This document shows positions 52,700 through 63,904 of a stretch of DNA of 64,000 nt, one piece after another (the first letter of the stretch is position 1; every line of letters begins with the position of its first letter). Source of the DNA: Microglena sp. YARC (Eukaryota > Chlorophyta > Chlorophyceae > Chlamydomonadales > Chlamydomonadaceae); contig CM039462.1 in assembly GCA_022414725.1 (NCBI GenBank), forward strand, positions 119,082,470 through 119,146,469, in the 5' to 3' direction. The position numbers and the translations under genes are program-made. The notes below the pieces were generated by a model that saw only the letters and a program-made list of their open reading frames with translations, had not been told where the DNA came from and did no database searches.

Positions 52700-54830
52700 C
52701 AGGCAGTTGACGAGAAGAAGCGGCAATGACAAGGTGAATGGCAGAGTTCGTGGTAGTAGGAGGATTTCGTCTGTCTTGCTTGTTCCGGATATATTTTTTG
52801 ATTGAGTAGGGTTGGGATGATTTTTAGGTTTAGCAGAACTTGTTCAGAATGAGTCCTAGGTAGATTCTTGGAGCTTTTGCTCTCCTGCCCCGGAAGCGGC
52901 CTGTAGGATCTTGTTGTCCAGGTTGTCCATTGAAAGGTGAGGATATTTTAGATTTTGGGGTGATCTGTCACTTTCGGCAGATTTGGTATTGAGTTTGTGG
53001 ACAGGGTTCCAAGCACTGGCGTTGGGGGCTGCGCAATTCCCCTACCTCCCTCCTGCGGGCAATCTGCTCTTGGACTTCTCCAAGGTACTTCTTGCCCGGA
53101 ATCGGGATGGCTTGGTCGCCGGCAGTTGTTATTGATCATTGGGGAGGAGAGGGGGGTTAGAGAATTTCGGCAAATCTGGTTTGGAGACATCTCAAATCAG
53201 GAAAGTGCGCGAATTGATGATCAATTGCAAAGCCCTAGCGTCGTCGCATCCCGATTCCCAGTCTCCGCTTATGCGGAGGAGAAGTAGCGCCTAACGAATG
53301 TGCCTTCGGAAAAAGTGACTGTCAGGATTGTCGAAAAAAAGTCGTCGTCGATGACAGGAGGCAACAGAATGGTGCGGATCGAAGCCAATTTACGCACTAA
53401 AGTTTCGAGAGATTTAGATAATTCCGACATCGGCCAGCAGTACGGTTACGCTTTCATTTGGCCTTGGAGAGTGAGGCTGGTAGTGGCTCGCGAACGAGTT
53501 TCTACAGCTCCCACGCCCATTTAACTGCCTGCATTTATCCGCACATCATGAGCGCTACGGGCTAACTGAAGCAGCCTCTCCTCTCTAGTAGGCAGCTGCA
53601 GCGCCTATTTTAGGCGGCATGGAAGGTTACGATGTTTGGCCTGCAAACCATGTGCGAGATATCACGAAACGGGGGCCTTGGAAACCGGTTCCGGGAAATC
53701 AGTTTGTTGATGGAGTATTGCTCCAAGACGATGGAAGGCCATGCGCTAATATTATATATAACAGATTGCCAAATGCTTGCTCGGCGAGTTCGATCGAGCT
53801 CGACGACTGTGTAATGAATTTCCAACTCACTAATGTATCACATTGAGGGGAATTCACAAGTCAATCCTCGAGCTCCTGCGGTTCCCAGCGTCCACTCCCT
53901 TCATAAATATACGAAATGGGAGATACAAGCTCTCGGCTCCTGGAGCTAATAATCCAGCCATCTAGCGCTCTGAACATAAAGTTTCGCATGCGGCTCAAGA
54001 TTTGTGTCGACCTGGAAAAGGTTGAGGGTCGAAAACGGGTTTCGCTGACTGGATGTCGATGCAAGCCGCATCCGCATCCGTCTACATCCAAACTGCTGTA
54101 CTGCCGGGTCTGGACAACTTGCTGTGTTTACTGTGCATTTCCATTGGACAGTTATGCCTCGAATGATACCCGACGTTGTACTGTTGGCAGCAGTACAGGT
54201 ACGTTCCTACTAGACAAACATCTCGTAGCACACCTCAATAGCATATCTGGTGACCCGTATAAATCTTTAACCTTTCTAAATCCGCTAATTATGCTCCGTA
54301 AATAAGTGGTTTCCGTGGGTACCGCATAGGGGACTTTAAGTTACAGACAGTGGGCAAGCCCAGAGTTGCCTGGGTGACAAATCATGCAATGAACAATCCA
54401 TTTCATCCCAGGGTTGCTGAGGGGGACTCCCAGATATGCATCTTGAGACGCTCCAAATCCCAATATCTGCATCTGAGAGGCAACAGATCAGGGTACTACA
54501 GGAGAGACCCCCAGCTCTGCCACCTGAGACGCAACCAAATTGTGGTAGCCTGCGTCCTCGTCGCAACGGACCCTTCCTTCTGGTCAAAGGACCCCCCTCC
54601 CCAGGTTGCATCCTACGTCGCACTACACCCTCGACGTTGCGAGTGCGACGTAGGACGCCAGCATCAGGAAACAAACCTGCAACGAACGCCCCAATTTCTG
54701 CGTCTGAGAATGCAAGAAGCAGCATTTTGAACAACCTTAATTCCAATCCAACATATGCTCAGGCGAAAGGGAAAGAAGAGTTCATTGAAACGATTGCTTT
54801 TTTATTTTACAGTGAGATACACACAACATC
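52700..54830. other. No recognisable gene
   Basis: Several short frames of 60-130 codons occur (for example 53300-53524 and 53619-53846 on plus, 54336-54746 on both strands), but none shows domain-like text, splice context or strand preference. 54420-54720 has a loose tandem of TGCATCTGAGACGC-type words. I make no gene call. Confidence 0.5.
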
Positions 54831-55189
54831 CTAATATAAAGTACCTTATTCTGCAGTACCTAGTCTGCAGTACCTAGTCTGTTAGTACCTAGTCTCCAGT
54901 ACCTTGTCTAGCAGCACCTATTCAACAGTACGCAGTAGCATTCATTAGTTCAACATATAAAACAAAAGGGGTCTAAGCGCACTATTTAGGCGATTATTAT
55001 GCCAACTACATGTTAAGCACCCAGTCCCCCAATTTACCCCTTCAACGGGGCTTATTGATGGCAGTATTGGAGAGGAGAACTGTTCAACGGGACAGAGAGT
55101 TCGCCCATTGCCTTTTTATGAGAGGATTGTGGCGTGGTTTGTGAGTCACTTGCCACTTTGTAATCTGCGTCAGATCTCCAATACAATGC

Positions 55190-55300
55190 ATTGCTAGATG
55201 TCAGCAGAACATACTCTATCAATGTACTTATTGGAGATTTGATCAGATGTCCAATACATGCATTGATAGAGTATGTTTCTGCTGACATCTAGCAATGCAC
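55190..55300. repeat. Near-perfect palindromic MITE-like hairpin
   Basis: GCATTGCTAGATGTCAGCAG and AACATACTCTATCAATG in the left arm return inverted as CATTGATAGAGTATGTT and CTGCTGACATCTAGCAATGC. Further diverged part-copies run to about 55370. Confidence 0.85.
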
Positions 55301-55839
55301 GTATTGGACATCTGATCGGATATCCAAGAAGTACATTGGTAGAGTATGTTCTGCTGACAATTGTCAACATCAGTGGTCATCAAACGTGTTGCCGGAATGT
55401 GACAGGAGTAATGAGATGTATTGAATGCGACACAATACATTATATATGTTGCTGGTGCATGGGCCCTGATGGACTTAGTCAGGCAACGACCAAATCGACG
55501 TGCTCAATGGTATGCTAACAGTTACGAGCAGCAGCAGCAAAACCACGCCCAGCAGTCCCCAATCCCTATCGCACCCCACCCCTCCACCCACACGAGTGAG
55601 ATGATTAATAGCAGGTATAGAATGCATCACTGCACTAAGCCCCAAGCCCGCACTGCCAGCCCCAAGACCCATGCTGGCCCCTAAGCTCAGGTACTAACAC
55701 CTATAAATGAATGCCGATACAGATACTCTGATAAATGTAGAAAGTGAAAATTGATTGGCAATGAGAGTATAGAACTGCATCACGAATAACGAGATGGTAC
55801 TGGAAGCACACATAGGCAACTCACGGGCTTCAGACTTTG

Positions 55840-55942
55840 GGGTTCAGTTCCATCAATGCTTTAGTATTTTAAAGCCCTTCTATCACGTTGTGCGGCCCAG
55901 CCCCTTTATAACCTTATTTAGCAAAACCCCTGGACTGCTAAC
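55840..55942 (+). repeat. Dispersed repeat family B, with extra single-base insertions
   Basis: This runs from TTGGGGTTCAGTTCCATCAA to CCCCTGGACTGCTAACA. Compared with other copies it has scattered one-base insertions, in keeping with poor local base quality. 55942-57580 contains no gene I can support. Confidence 0.75.
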
Positions 55943-57587
55943 ACTAAATGCATCACACGTAGGCAACTCATGGCACATTCAGAAGCTGAAACATTGCCGT
56001 CACAAAACATGTTTGCGGAACAGCCTCGCACCCCAAGGAGACATCACAATCAGTACATCATAGCCCCAGCACCCCCACCCCTCCCCTATCCCTATCGCGC
56101 CAGATTCTATGCACCAGAAACATCTTGCAGGAAGAAACGCACCAGTACATCATCCACAGTATATCATCGGCCCAGCGATACACTCGCCCCCAAGCCAGCC
56201 CCCCCTCAACCCAACTCTCATCTAGGGCAGCACGCGATTAATCCCATGATTACGCTCTCAGCCCTGACTGGCGATGTATGCAGTCTGATATGCAAGCTGC
56301 CTAGGGCAGCTATAGCTGAGCCTACCTTGCCTGAGCGAAGCCTGGTGTCTTGATCGCACTCCTTCATCTATAGCGCTTCATTCTTCTCAAACCTTGGAGG
56401 CCCACATGCCTATGTCATAGCATCTATTGGCGGCGGCATTGTAGGCGCTCTATAATACCCAATCGTGCGAGCATGGCCTAGCGTACCACATTCATACTGC
56501 CAGCGCGTGCGCACACAGTTGCGATCCTACTTCAGCTCCCAGCGAATCACTATTTGCTTTCTCTCAAAAACTTGCTCTCTCGAGCTTGCCCGGATAGAGT
56601 CCCTCCCGAGAGACCACACGCAAGCGTTTACCAGTGAGCCAAAGAGTGGTGATGCCTCGCACGTGGCATAATACTAGGCGGGGCTTGGGCGTGTGTCCAT
56701 AACCGTAGATTTGCGCTTTATCTTCATATCTAAGCCTTGTTCCTTCAAGGCTGCCAGCTACGATGTGCGATAGGCAGGCAAGAAAACGGCAAGCACGAGC
56801 TAAATCACTACCTCAGCTGCGAGGCAGCACGTATCATATCCATAGTCGACGAGACCACTAGCTGCCTCCGTCTGCGCTCTGCTTCCTTCTATCTTCGATG
56901 AAGGAGGCAGGTCCTGCTCCACTTCTCCCAACGTCTAACATCCCGCATGATGGGCGTGCACTGATAGAGAGCCAGGCTTCAATGAAAGAATGCACTACCA
57001 GATCATGCCGTCATCTCTTGCTCGACTACATCGATCTTGGCACCATTTCGCCTCAGATCCAAAAACGCGGGTGCTGCCAGATTGATTGCATCCGTCTAGC
57101 GCTCCATCTTCGCATTGCGCTTCTCTTTGCCTTCTCAGCCAGCTCCGCGTTCAGAGGTATGAGCACAGTGCTTCTTGTTGACGTAGCAGGCCCTTGCTCC
57201 AGTGTTCCGAAAATCATAGTGGCCAAGGCCCCCGTGCAGGGGCGAAGTCTCTAGAGGTTCACTCAATATTTCATCGTGCCAGGCCTGCAGGGCACCAGTA
57301 CACATGACGCAGGAGAACGCAGCAGTACATCATGCAGCAGACGTATACATGGGCGTTGTTCTAGTATTTTCGATTTTTGAATTGAGTGAAAAGTACAACG
57401 GATACTTGGCACCGTGGCTGGGCCCGCCCAGACCCAGACAGCTTGGCCTCTCCAGAGATCCCAGCTGGGCCCAAGTAATTCGAGACGGTGTCTCATGAGA
57501 CCCTACTAACTGGCACTTATTATAGCAGCTGTTGCGACGCGGCAATCACCCAGATTCACCCCATTGTTTGTTTTGCCCGAACCCAAC

Positions 57588-57735
57588 CCAAAAAATTGGA
57601 AGCCTGACACGTTCAAGCAGAGAGAGCTGTCTAAAACTTATACGTTCAGTCAGCTCCAGATCTGTTCGACCACCTGTTTCGTGTCCGTGTGCTCAATACA
57701 CTTCCGCCATACTTTGCAATAGGACTTGTTTCATT
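57588..57735 (+). repeat. Dispersed repeat family D, degenerate copy
   Basis: GCCTGACACGTTCAAGC, TTCAGTCAGCTCCAGATCTG, CACTTCCGCCATACTTTGCA and ATAGGACTTGTTT follow in order, with several small insertions. Confidence 0.65.
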
Positions 57736-58310
57736 CGAACACGTTTCTCATTCTCCAACTTTCACACATTCACTTTATTTCCCATAATTCAACCCTTGAT
57801 GTGGAATGCCGCACCTGCTAGGTACGACTCTCCAATTCTATGACAAGCAGCAGTTTCTGTCCCGAAAAGAAACTTTGAATCTACAACATTCTTTATAAAA
57901 CATTTGAAACTTAATTTCTTATTTTTGATTTGTTGATGTAGGGGGAGTACATACTCGCCTGTGCTGGGCCCCTTACGCAACACAACATGGGCTCTAGTGC
58001 TCGAAAGGCGTCACTTGGCCATGGTCGGCCACTTATAACAGTGGAAACATCGCAGCCTCATGATTCCACAAGGAACTTTGACTAGACAATATCAGCGAAT
58101 GCAACGACGGCGATTCACTAGTGGCTGATCATAACGTATGGATTATGTTAATAAAAGTGTTATGTTAGAATCTTGATAGTGTAGCCAGAATGCTTCAACC
58201 CATCTGAGGGTGCACAGTTAAAAACCCCACCCCACACACTACACAAAACTGCCCCCCCACCCCAGCCCCCACACACACATAAATCTTCGCCCCTCCCTGC
58301 CATCCCCTAC

Positions 58311-58425
58311 CTCCCCAGTTCATTATATTGATGATGTCTACTAGGTGCGATGTGTTCAATCCCCTCTTTACTGCTGTTCAACGAAAGTGTCTCAATATGG
58401 CGATGTAGCTCTCCATCCCTCTCCT
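58311..58425 (-). other. Possible exon, truncated by the assembly gap
   Basis: The minus-strand frame GELHRHIETLSLNSSKEGIE continues to a donor (GGGGAG/GTAGGGG at 58310). C-rich plus-strand sequence (G-rich on the coding strand) follows, matching the intron starts of the real genes. It probably belongs with the exon at 59453-59676 across the gap. Confidence 0.35.
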
Positions 58426-59425
58426 NNNNNNNNNNNNNNNNNNNNNNNNNNNNNNNNNNNNNNNNNNNNNNNNNNNNNNNNNNNNNNNNNNNNNNNNNNN
58501 NNNNNNNNNNNNNNNNNNNNNNNNNNNNNNNNNNNNNNNNNNNNNNNNNNNNNNNNNNNNNNNNNNNNNNNNNNNNNNNNNNNNNNNNNNNNNNNNNNNN
58601 NNNNNNNNNNNNNNNNNNNNNNNNNNNNNNNNNNNNNNNNNNNNNNNNNNNNNNNNNNNNNNNNNNNNNNNNNNNNNNNNNNNNNNNNNNNNNNNNNNNN
58701 NNNNNNNNNNNNNNNNNNNNNNNNNNNNNNNNNNNNNNNNNNNNNNNNNNNNNNNNNNNNNNNNNNNNNNNNNNNNNNNNNNNNNNNNNNNNNNNNNNNN
58801 NNNNNNNNNNNNNNNNNNNNNNNNNNNNNNNNNNNNNNNNNNNNNNNNNNNNNNNNNNNNNNNNNNNNNNNNNNNNNNNNNNNNNNNNNNNNNNNNNNNN
58901 NNNNNNNNNNNNNNNNNNNNNNNNNNNNNNNNNNNNNNNNNNNNNNNNNNNNNNNNNNNNNNNNNNNNNNNNNNNNNNNNNNNNNNNNNNNNNNNNNNNN
59001 NNNNNNNNNNNNNNNNNNNNNNNNNNNNNNNNNNNNNNNNNNNNNNNNNNNNNNNNNNNNNNNNNNNNNNNNNNNNNNNNNNNNNNNNNNNNNNNNNNNN
59101 NNNNNNNNNNNNNNNNNNNNNNNNNNNNNNNNNNNNNNNNNNNNNNNNNNNNNNNNNNNNNNNNNNNNNNNNNNNNNNNNNNNNNNNNNNNNNNNNNNNN
59201 NNNNNNNNNNNNNNNNNNNNNNNNNNNNNNNNNNNNNNNNNNNNNNNNNNNNNNNNNNNNNNNNNNNNNNNNNNNNNNNNNNNNNNNNNNNNNNNNNNNN
59301 NNNNNNNNNNNNNNNNNNNNNNNNNNNNNNNNNNNNNNNNNNNNNNNNNNNNNNNNNNNNNNNNNNNNNNNNNNNNNNNNNNNNNNNNNNNNNNNNNNNN
59401 NNNNNNNNNNNNNNNNNNNNNNNNN
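58426..59425. other. Assembly gap (1000 N)
   Basis: Exactly 1000 N. Apparent frames across it are meaningless. Confidence 1.
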
Positions 59426-59452
59426 ACCACACCACACCCTTCAAACACCGAC

Positions 59453-59676
59453 CTCTTCCTGCCTATGCTGCTCTGCAGCTTGAGCACCAGTCTCCACTGC
59501 AACCATCTGTTCCCTCAAGAACTCCACGTTGCCCAAGGCCCCGACCAGGGTGTCCTCGGCCACACAGAGCGCATGTTCGGCTGCCGCCAGCTGTGTGCAC
59601 ATGTCCAGGTCATCCAGAGGGCCAAGCTCCTGGAGCTCCTCACAGCTCGTGGGCAGCCACAGCCTGGATAGACTGG
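59453..59676 (-). CDS. Exon of an unidentified coiled-coil-like protein
   Basis: The acceptor TTTCGCAG (59677-59679 side) is preceded by a TACTAAC-like branch sequence (ATACTAACC at about 59713-59721). The exon is open for 74 codons to a donor GAG/GTCGGT at 59452. The peptide is acidic and helical: CEELQELGPLDDLDMCTQLA, AAEHALCVAEDTLVGALGNV, EFLREQMVAVETGAQAAEQH. Such text suggests a coiled-coil rod, but I recognise no family. The other minus frames and the plus frames have stops. Related exons may lie at 58311-58425, 61136-61229 and 61410-61697. Confidence 0.5.
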
Positions 59677-59689
59677 CTGCGAAACGCTG

Positions 59690-61080
59690 ATCGCGATGGC
59701 AGTGGGTGGTGGTTAGTATATCATCATCATCATCGACATCCTCCTCCCCCTCCTCCTCCTCTTCAGCAGCGCTGGCAGGGAGTGGTAAGTATTATCATCA
59801 TTTATCGACATCCTCATCTCCGTTCTCAGCGCGAATTTGCATGGGTGGTGGTGGTAGTTATCATCATCGACATCCTCCTCCTTCTCCTCCTTTTTCTCAG
59901 CAGCGATTGGCAGTGGGGGTGGTGGTTAGCATATACCTCATCATCGACATCCTTCCTCCTTTTTCTCAGCAAAGCGATGGCCAGTGGGGTTGGCGTGGTT
60001 TAGTATATCATCATCATCGACACCTCCTCCTCCCTCCTCCTCTCACCAGCCGATGGCAGTGGGTGGTGAGTTTAGTATAACATCATCATCGTCATCGACC
60101 TCCTCGCCTCAGCAGCGATAGGCAGTGGTAGTGGTTAGTATACATCATCATCGTCATGGACCTCCTCCCCTCCCCAGCCAGCGATGGCAGAGGTGGTGGT
60201 TAGATATTATCTAGGTTATCAAGTTAGTTTCTATAACATTATAATTGCATGCTATATCGAACAATATCGTTACAATATATACATATACACCAGGAAACTC
60301 CGATTGGCAGTCTCCTTGTTTTTTTTTCAAATTGCACATGGCATGAAACAAAGAAGCAAGCCCCCCTAACAGGCAATGAAACAAAGCCATGTCCCCAGTA
60401 TTTGCAAGGGCAAAAACGCCTGTGTTAAAGAAAACGTCTCATGTGCCGCAGGACAAGCCACACCACACAACATGCACCATACCACACCACACCACATGCA
60501 CCACCACTACACTTACACTACACCACTCCCACACTACACCACGCTTCCATGTGCTGCCACCACAGCCACACCACACCCACTACACTACGCCCACTCCACA
60601 CTGCCACCAATGTCATGGCATTGGACGTGCTTTGAACGCACCAGAAACTCGATTGGAAAGTCCATATTATATTTGTTCAAATATACCTTACTAATCGATT
60701 ACATTTCGCCCCATCATTTGGAGGAATTACATTTCGCCCCTCATCTTGGGATTACATTTCGCCCCATCATCTTGGGATTACATTTCGCCCATCATCTTGG
60801 GATTACAAGTTCGCCCCTCATCTTGGGGACCAGTAACGATATTGGCATCCCTATATATCCCTCCTTCCCTCCTCCTTGGCACCGCGATAGGCAGTGTGTG
60901 GTGGTTAGTATATCATAATCATCATCGACATCCTCCTTTAGCAGAAGATGACCAGTGTGTGGTGGTTAGTAAATCATCATCTTTGACATCCTCTTCAAAG
61001 CAGCGCATGGTAGTGTTGTGGTGGTTAGTATATCATCTACCTCCTCTTTGCTCCTCACCAGCAGCAGCTTCTCATCAACC
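59690..61080 (-). repeat. Array of intron-end/exon-like units upstream of the 59.5-kb exon
   Basis: Units of about 75-90 bp contain, on the minus strand, GAGGAGGATGTCGATGATGA, a branch-like ATACTAACCACC and CACTGCCATCGC. They occur about seven times at 59690-60190 and three times at 60890-61050. An unrelated block of about 700 bp with ACCACACCACAC words and an ATTACATTTCGCCCC tandem (60700-60830) separates them. Unit lengths vary by one-base indels. Confidence 0.75.
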
Positions 61081-61104
61081 ACCATGATCATCATTATCAG
61101 TCAT

Positions 61105-61135
<31 letters not shown>

Positions 61136-61375
61136 TTCCAGGAACCCCGATATCTTGCTTGGGCCTGTACTGTCTGCATCTTGAGCACCATTGCCGCCAC
61201 TTTTTGATCATTAGCCGACACGATCCCCCCCCCCCCCCCCCCTCCCTCTCCAGAACCAAACTTCTGTCTGTACTGCTCAGCACATTGAAAGCCACCATTT
61301 CCCGCCACCTTTACCATCATAGCGGACACAATCCCCCCCCCCCCGCAAAACACCTTTTGTCGCACCTTGAACATC
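61136..61375 (-). other. Duplicated small exon-like units between C-tracts
   Basis: Minus-strand units IVSANDQKVAAMVLKMQTVQ (about 61141-61228) and IVSAMMVKVAG (about 61250-61335) are related. Each follows a G/C homopolymer, which suggests another duplicated exon. A third remnant (MMFKVRQKVF) lies near 61350-61375. Homopolymer tracts at 61106-61135 and 61227-61242 make frames unreliable. Confidence 0.35.
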
Positions 61376-61409
61376 ATATTCCTCCAGTCTGTGTCACCTC
61401 TCACGACCT

Positions 61410-61697
61410 CTAATTTTCCAACTGGCTACCGCCAAGCTCAGCACGTGGCTGGCCCTGCCTCTCCTCTGCCAGCTCAAGCCTCCATCTGCTTGCAGAGCCT
61501 GTGTCGCTGGCATCTGACGCCAGCTCATTCAAGGCGCTGGAGTTCAGCATTGAGCTCCAAAACCGACTGCTCATGGCCTGCATCTGAGATGCGATTGCTC
61601 TCTTGAGGAATCTCTGACGGGCCTGCCGCTCCATGGACAGGGTGTCAATGGCCAAGCGGATTGCCAGGCTGTGTTCTTCACCATCGGGGCCACCGTT
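61410..61697 (-). CDS. Probable exon of the unidentified coiled-coil-like protein
   Basis: An acceptor ATCCTGCAG starts the exon. The frame reads NGGPDGEEHSLAIRLAIDTL, SMERQARQRFLKRAIASQMQ and onward to a stop at 61410. Midway, helical text (HEQSVLELNAELQRL) is found in a different frame, so either the assembly has an indel or my frame is wrong downstream. No family is recognised. The exon start is copied upstream three times. Confidence 0.4.
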   Translation of the reverse strand, partial: NGGPDGEEHSLAIRLAIDTLSMERQARQRFLKRAIASQMQAMSSRFWSSMLNSSALNELASDASDTGSASRWRLELAEERQGQPRAELGGSQLEN

Positions 61698-61779
61698 CTG
61701 CAGGATAGTTTGCAAGGGTAAGAAGTCAATACATAGCAGGTGCTTGGATAAGTTGTTTTTACGTTTGGTCTCCACTGGC

Positions 61780-62095
61780 GACCAGTAAATTCAACGTTTG
61801 CGCTCTTCACCATGGGCCCACCATTCTGCAGGTAGGAGTTGTAAGGCGTCAGAAAGTCAAGTCCCAATGCAGGTGCTTTGGATCACTTATTTTTTACGTT
61901 TGTCCCTTCACGCCGACCAGTAAACTCCAACGTTTTGTGCTCGTTCACCATTGGGGCCACCGTTTCTGCAGGTTGGGGTTGTGGGGTCAGAGGTCAATAC
62001 ATTGCAGGTGCTTGGATCAGTTTTTTTTACGTTGTCCCACACGCGACCAGTAAATGCAACTTTTGATAGAGGAGCAAGGACTTTGGGCCCCATGG
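61780..62095 (-). repeat. Three upstream copies of the 61.7-kb exon start and acceptor
   Basis: Units of about 110-150 bp carry CTGCAG, then AACGGTGGCCCC-like text, then ACTGGTCGC and ACTTATCCAAGCACCTG, ending at the next CTGCAG. Copies lie near 61835, 61970 and 62090. The copies differ by many one-base indels. Confidence 0.8.
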
Positions 62096-62579
62096 CACCA
62101 GCTTGGGACTGTTATGAAGGGCATTGCCCAGAGGCTAGCATGCGTTTTTAGTTTCATTGCTTGGAAACATCTCTTACCTTTTTGGTCCCTGAAAATTCGA
62201 TTTTTCAAATTTTGAAATGGGAATATTCTTTGAAATGATCGAAAGAGACGTTTTGTGTCTCAGAGTCCCCTAACGTTGTATTCAGGATCCCTGAACATTG
62301 CCCCTTAGCATTTGGGAGTCCAGTAGGGCCACCAAGAAAATGTGAAATCATTCATCAATCTTAAAAACCCAAAATTGGGCCCATTTGGGGCCCAATTTAG
62401 AGGGCTCTGACGTGCACAACATCTAGATGCACCACACATTAAAAAAATGGCCCACGCAGTTTAAACACCTAAATCTGTCAGCAGTTCAAATGTTGGATGT
62501 TGTACCTCTGAACGTTGAACCCCAACCAGGCCCACCCGTTAAACTGAAATTCCTTGCGTGTAGCTTGGATATTGAGGGA

Positions 62580-62860
62580 AAGGGGGGGGGCAGTGGGAAA
62601 AAGGAAGAGATGGAGAGGATAGGAGTTAGGGAGGTAAAGGGAGGATTTAGGAGAGAGAAAACAAAGAAGGGGGAGAGATGATGCGAAGTTGAAGTGGGAA
62701 GTAAAAGGGATAGGAGACAGGAATGAGGGAGGGCTGTCGGAAAGGGGGACACCAGGGAGCGTGGAGCACGGAGGGAGGGGTGGAGGGCGCGTGGGGGAGG
62801 ATGAGAAAATGGGCCAAAAGAGGGAGGGGGGACCAACAGCCACATGGGCTAGCCCTATAG
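62580..62860. repeat. Purine-rich (GGGA/GGAG) stretch
   Basis: A polypurine region on the plus strand. Pro/Ser-rich minus-strand frames are compositional. 62100-62580 shows nothing recognised. Confidence 0.8.
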
Positions 62861-62875
62861 TATATATACATATAA

Positions 62876-63026
62876 TAGATAGATAGATAGATAGATAGAA
62901 AGGAGGGAGGGGGCCGACAGCCCACATGGGCTAGCTTTCTAGTACATATTAACTAGAAGCTAGCCCATGTGGCTGTTCGGGCCCCCGTCCCTCTATCTAT
63001 CTATCTATCTATCTATCTATTTATCT
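62876..63026. repeat. Palindrome with GATA arm and TATC arm
   Basis: (GATA)n, GGGGGCCGACAGCCCACATG and GGGCTAGCTTTCTAG return inverted as CTAGAAGCTAGCCCATGTGG, CTGTTCGGGCCCCC and (TATC)n. The arms are about 70 bp with a short AT-rich loop. A partial extra copy lies at 62826-62860. Confidence 0.85.
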
Positions 63027-63029
63027 ATA

Positions 63030-63258
63030 AACAGACAGAAAGACAGCATGTGCGCCTATATGTTTATGTTTACTGTTGCAGCTGCGACCTCAAGTAGTCG
63101 AGTAGGACTGTTCACCATCAAACATAAAAACAGGATAGGCAATTTAGACACATATAGACAGAAAGACAGATATACACACCTATATGTTTATGTTTATGTT
63201 TACTGTGCGGCTGGGGAACTTGCAACTTAGTGAGTAGTCGCGTCACCATATAGACAGG

Positions 63259-63293
<35 letters not shown>

Positions 63294-63302
63294 GTAGATA
63301 GG

Positions 63303-63339
<37 letters not shown>

Positions 63340-63480
63340 GGATAGATAGAAAGACAGATAGATACACCTAAATGTCTATGTTTACTTGCGCGGCTGACGG
63401 CAAATTAGCTTTAGTAGGCCCGTTCATCATAAAGATAGACAGATTGGCAGACAGACGAGCAAGTAGAAAGATAGAGAGAA
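63030..63480. repeat. About 110-bp tandem units plus (GATA)n microsatellite
   Basis: ACCTATATGTTTATGTTTAC and a TGAGTAGTCG-CACCAT block repeat about four times with (GATA)n expansions at 63247-63350. Confidence 0.8.
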
Positions 63481-63689
63481 AGACAATTAGATAGATAAAC
63501 AGACTGACAGATACATGGACAGGTGCGATAGAGGCGACGAACTAGACAGAACAGACATCGTGCCAGCTTTGTGTTTACGGATTGCGGTCAACGACATGCC
63601 GGGTTTTCGTCATTCCGATCGTTGCATGGCGACTATGCGTGGCGGGGTTTTTGCGGCTGTCCCCCGAACCCCCCAGGCTCTGCACGATG

Positions 63690-63790
63690 GCAACTCAACA
63701 ATCCTGAAATCAAGCTTGAGTAGCCTAAGTAGGAAGAATCAACCTGGCCTACATAAATGTGAAATAAAAACACTGCTCCATAACCTGAGC
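63690..63790 (+). repeat. Dispersed repeat family E
   Basis: GGCAACTCAACAATCCTG and CAACCTGGCCTACATAAATG, then AATAAAAACACTG, parallel 3650-3750. The minus-strand family E copy is at 12800-12960. Confidence 0.65.
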
Positions 63791-63904
63791 TAGAGTGCTA
63801 TAAACGCGGGCCTGTGCAGGCTAGTGGATGACTTGGACTGGATGGTACGCTGGTGACTCATCAAATAGTAAAGAGACTGGTCTGATAAGATATAAAATTA
63901 AAAA

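Noticed and set aside
53619..53846. 75-codon plus-strand frame with protein-like composition
   Set aside because: No recognisable domain, no splice context, and equally long frames overlap on both strands in a region of doubtful base quality.
58307..60003. Very long frames on both strands across 58.4-59.4 kb
   Set aside because: They are made of X residues from the 1000-N gap.
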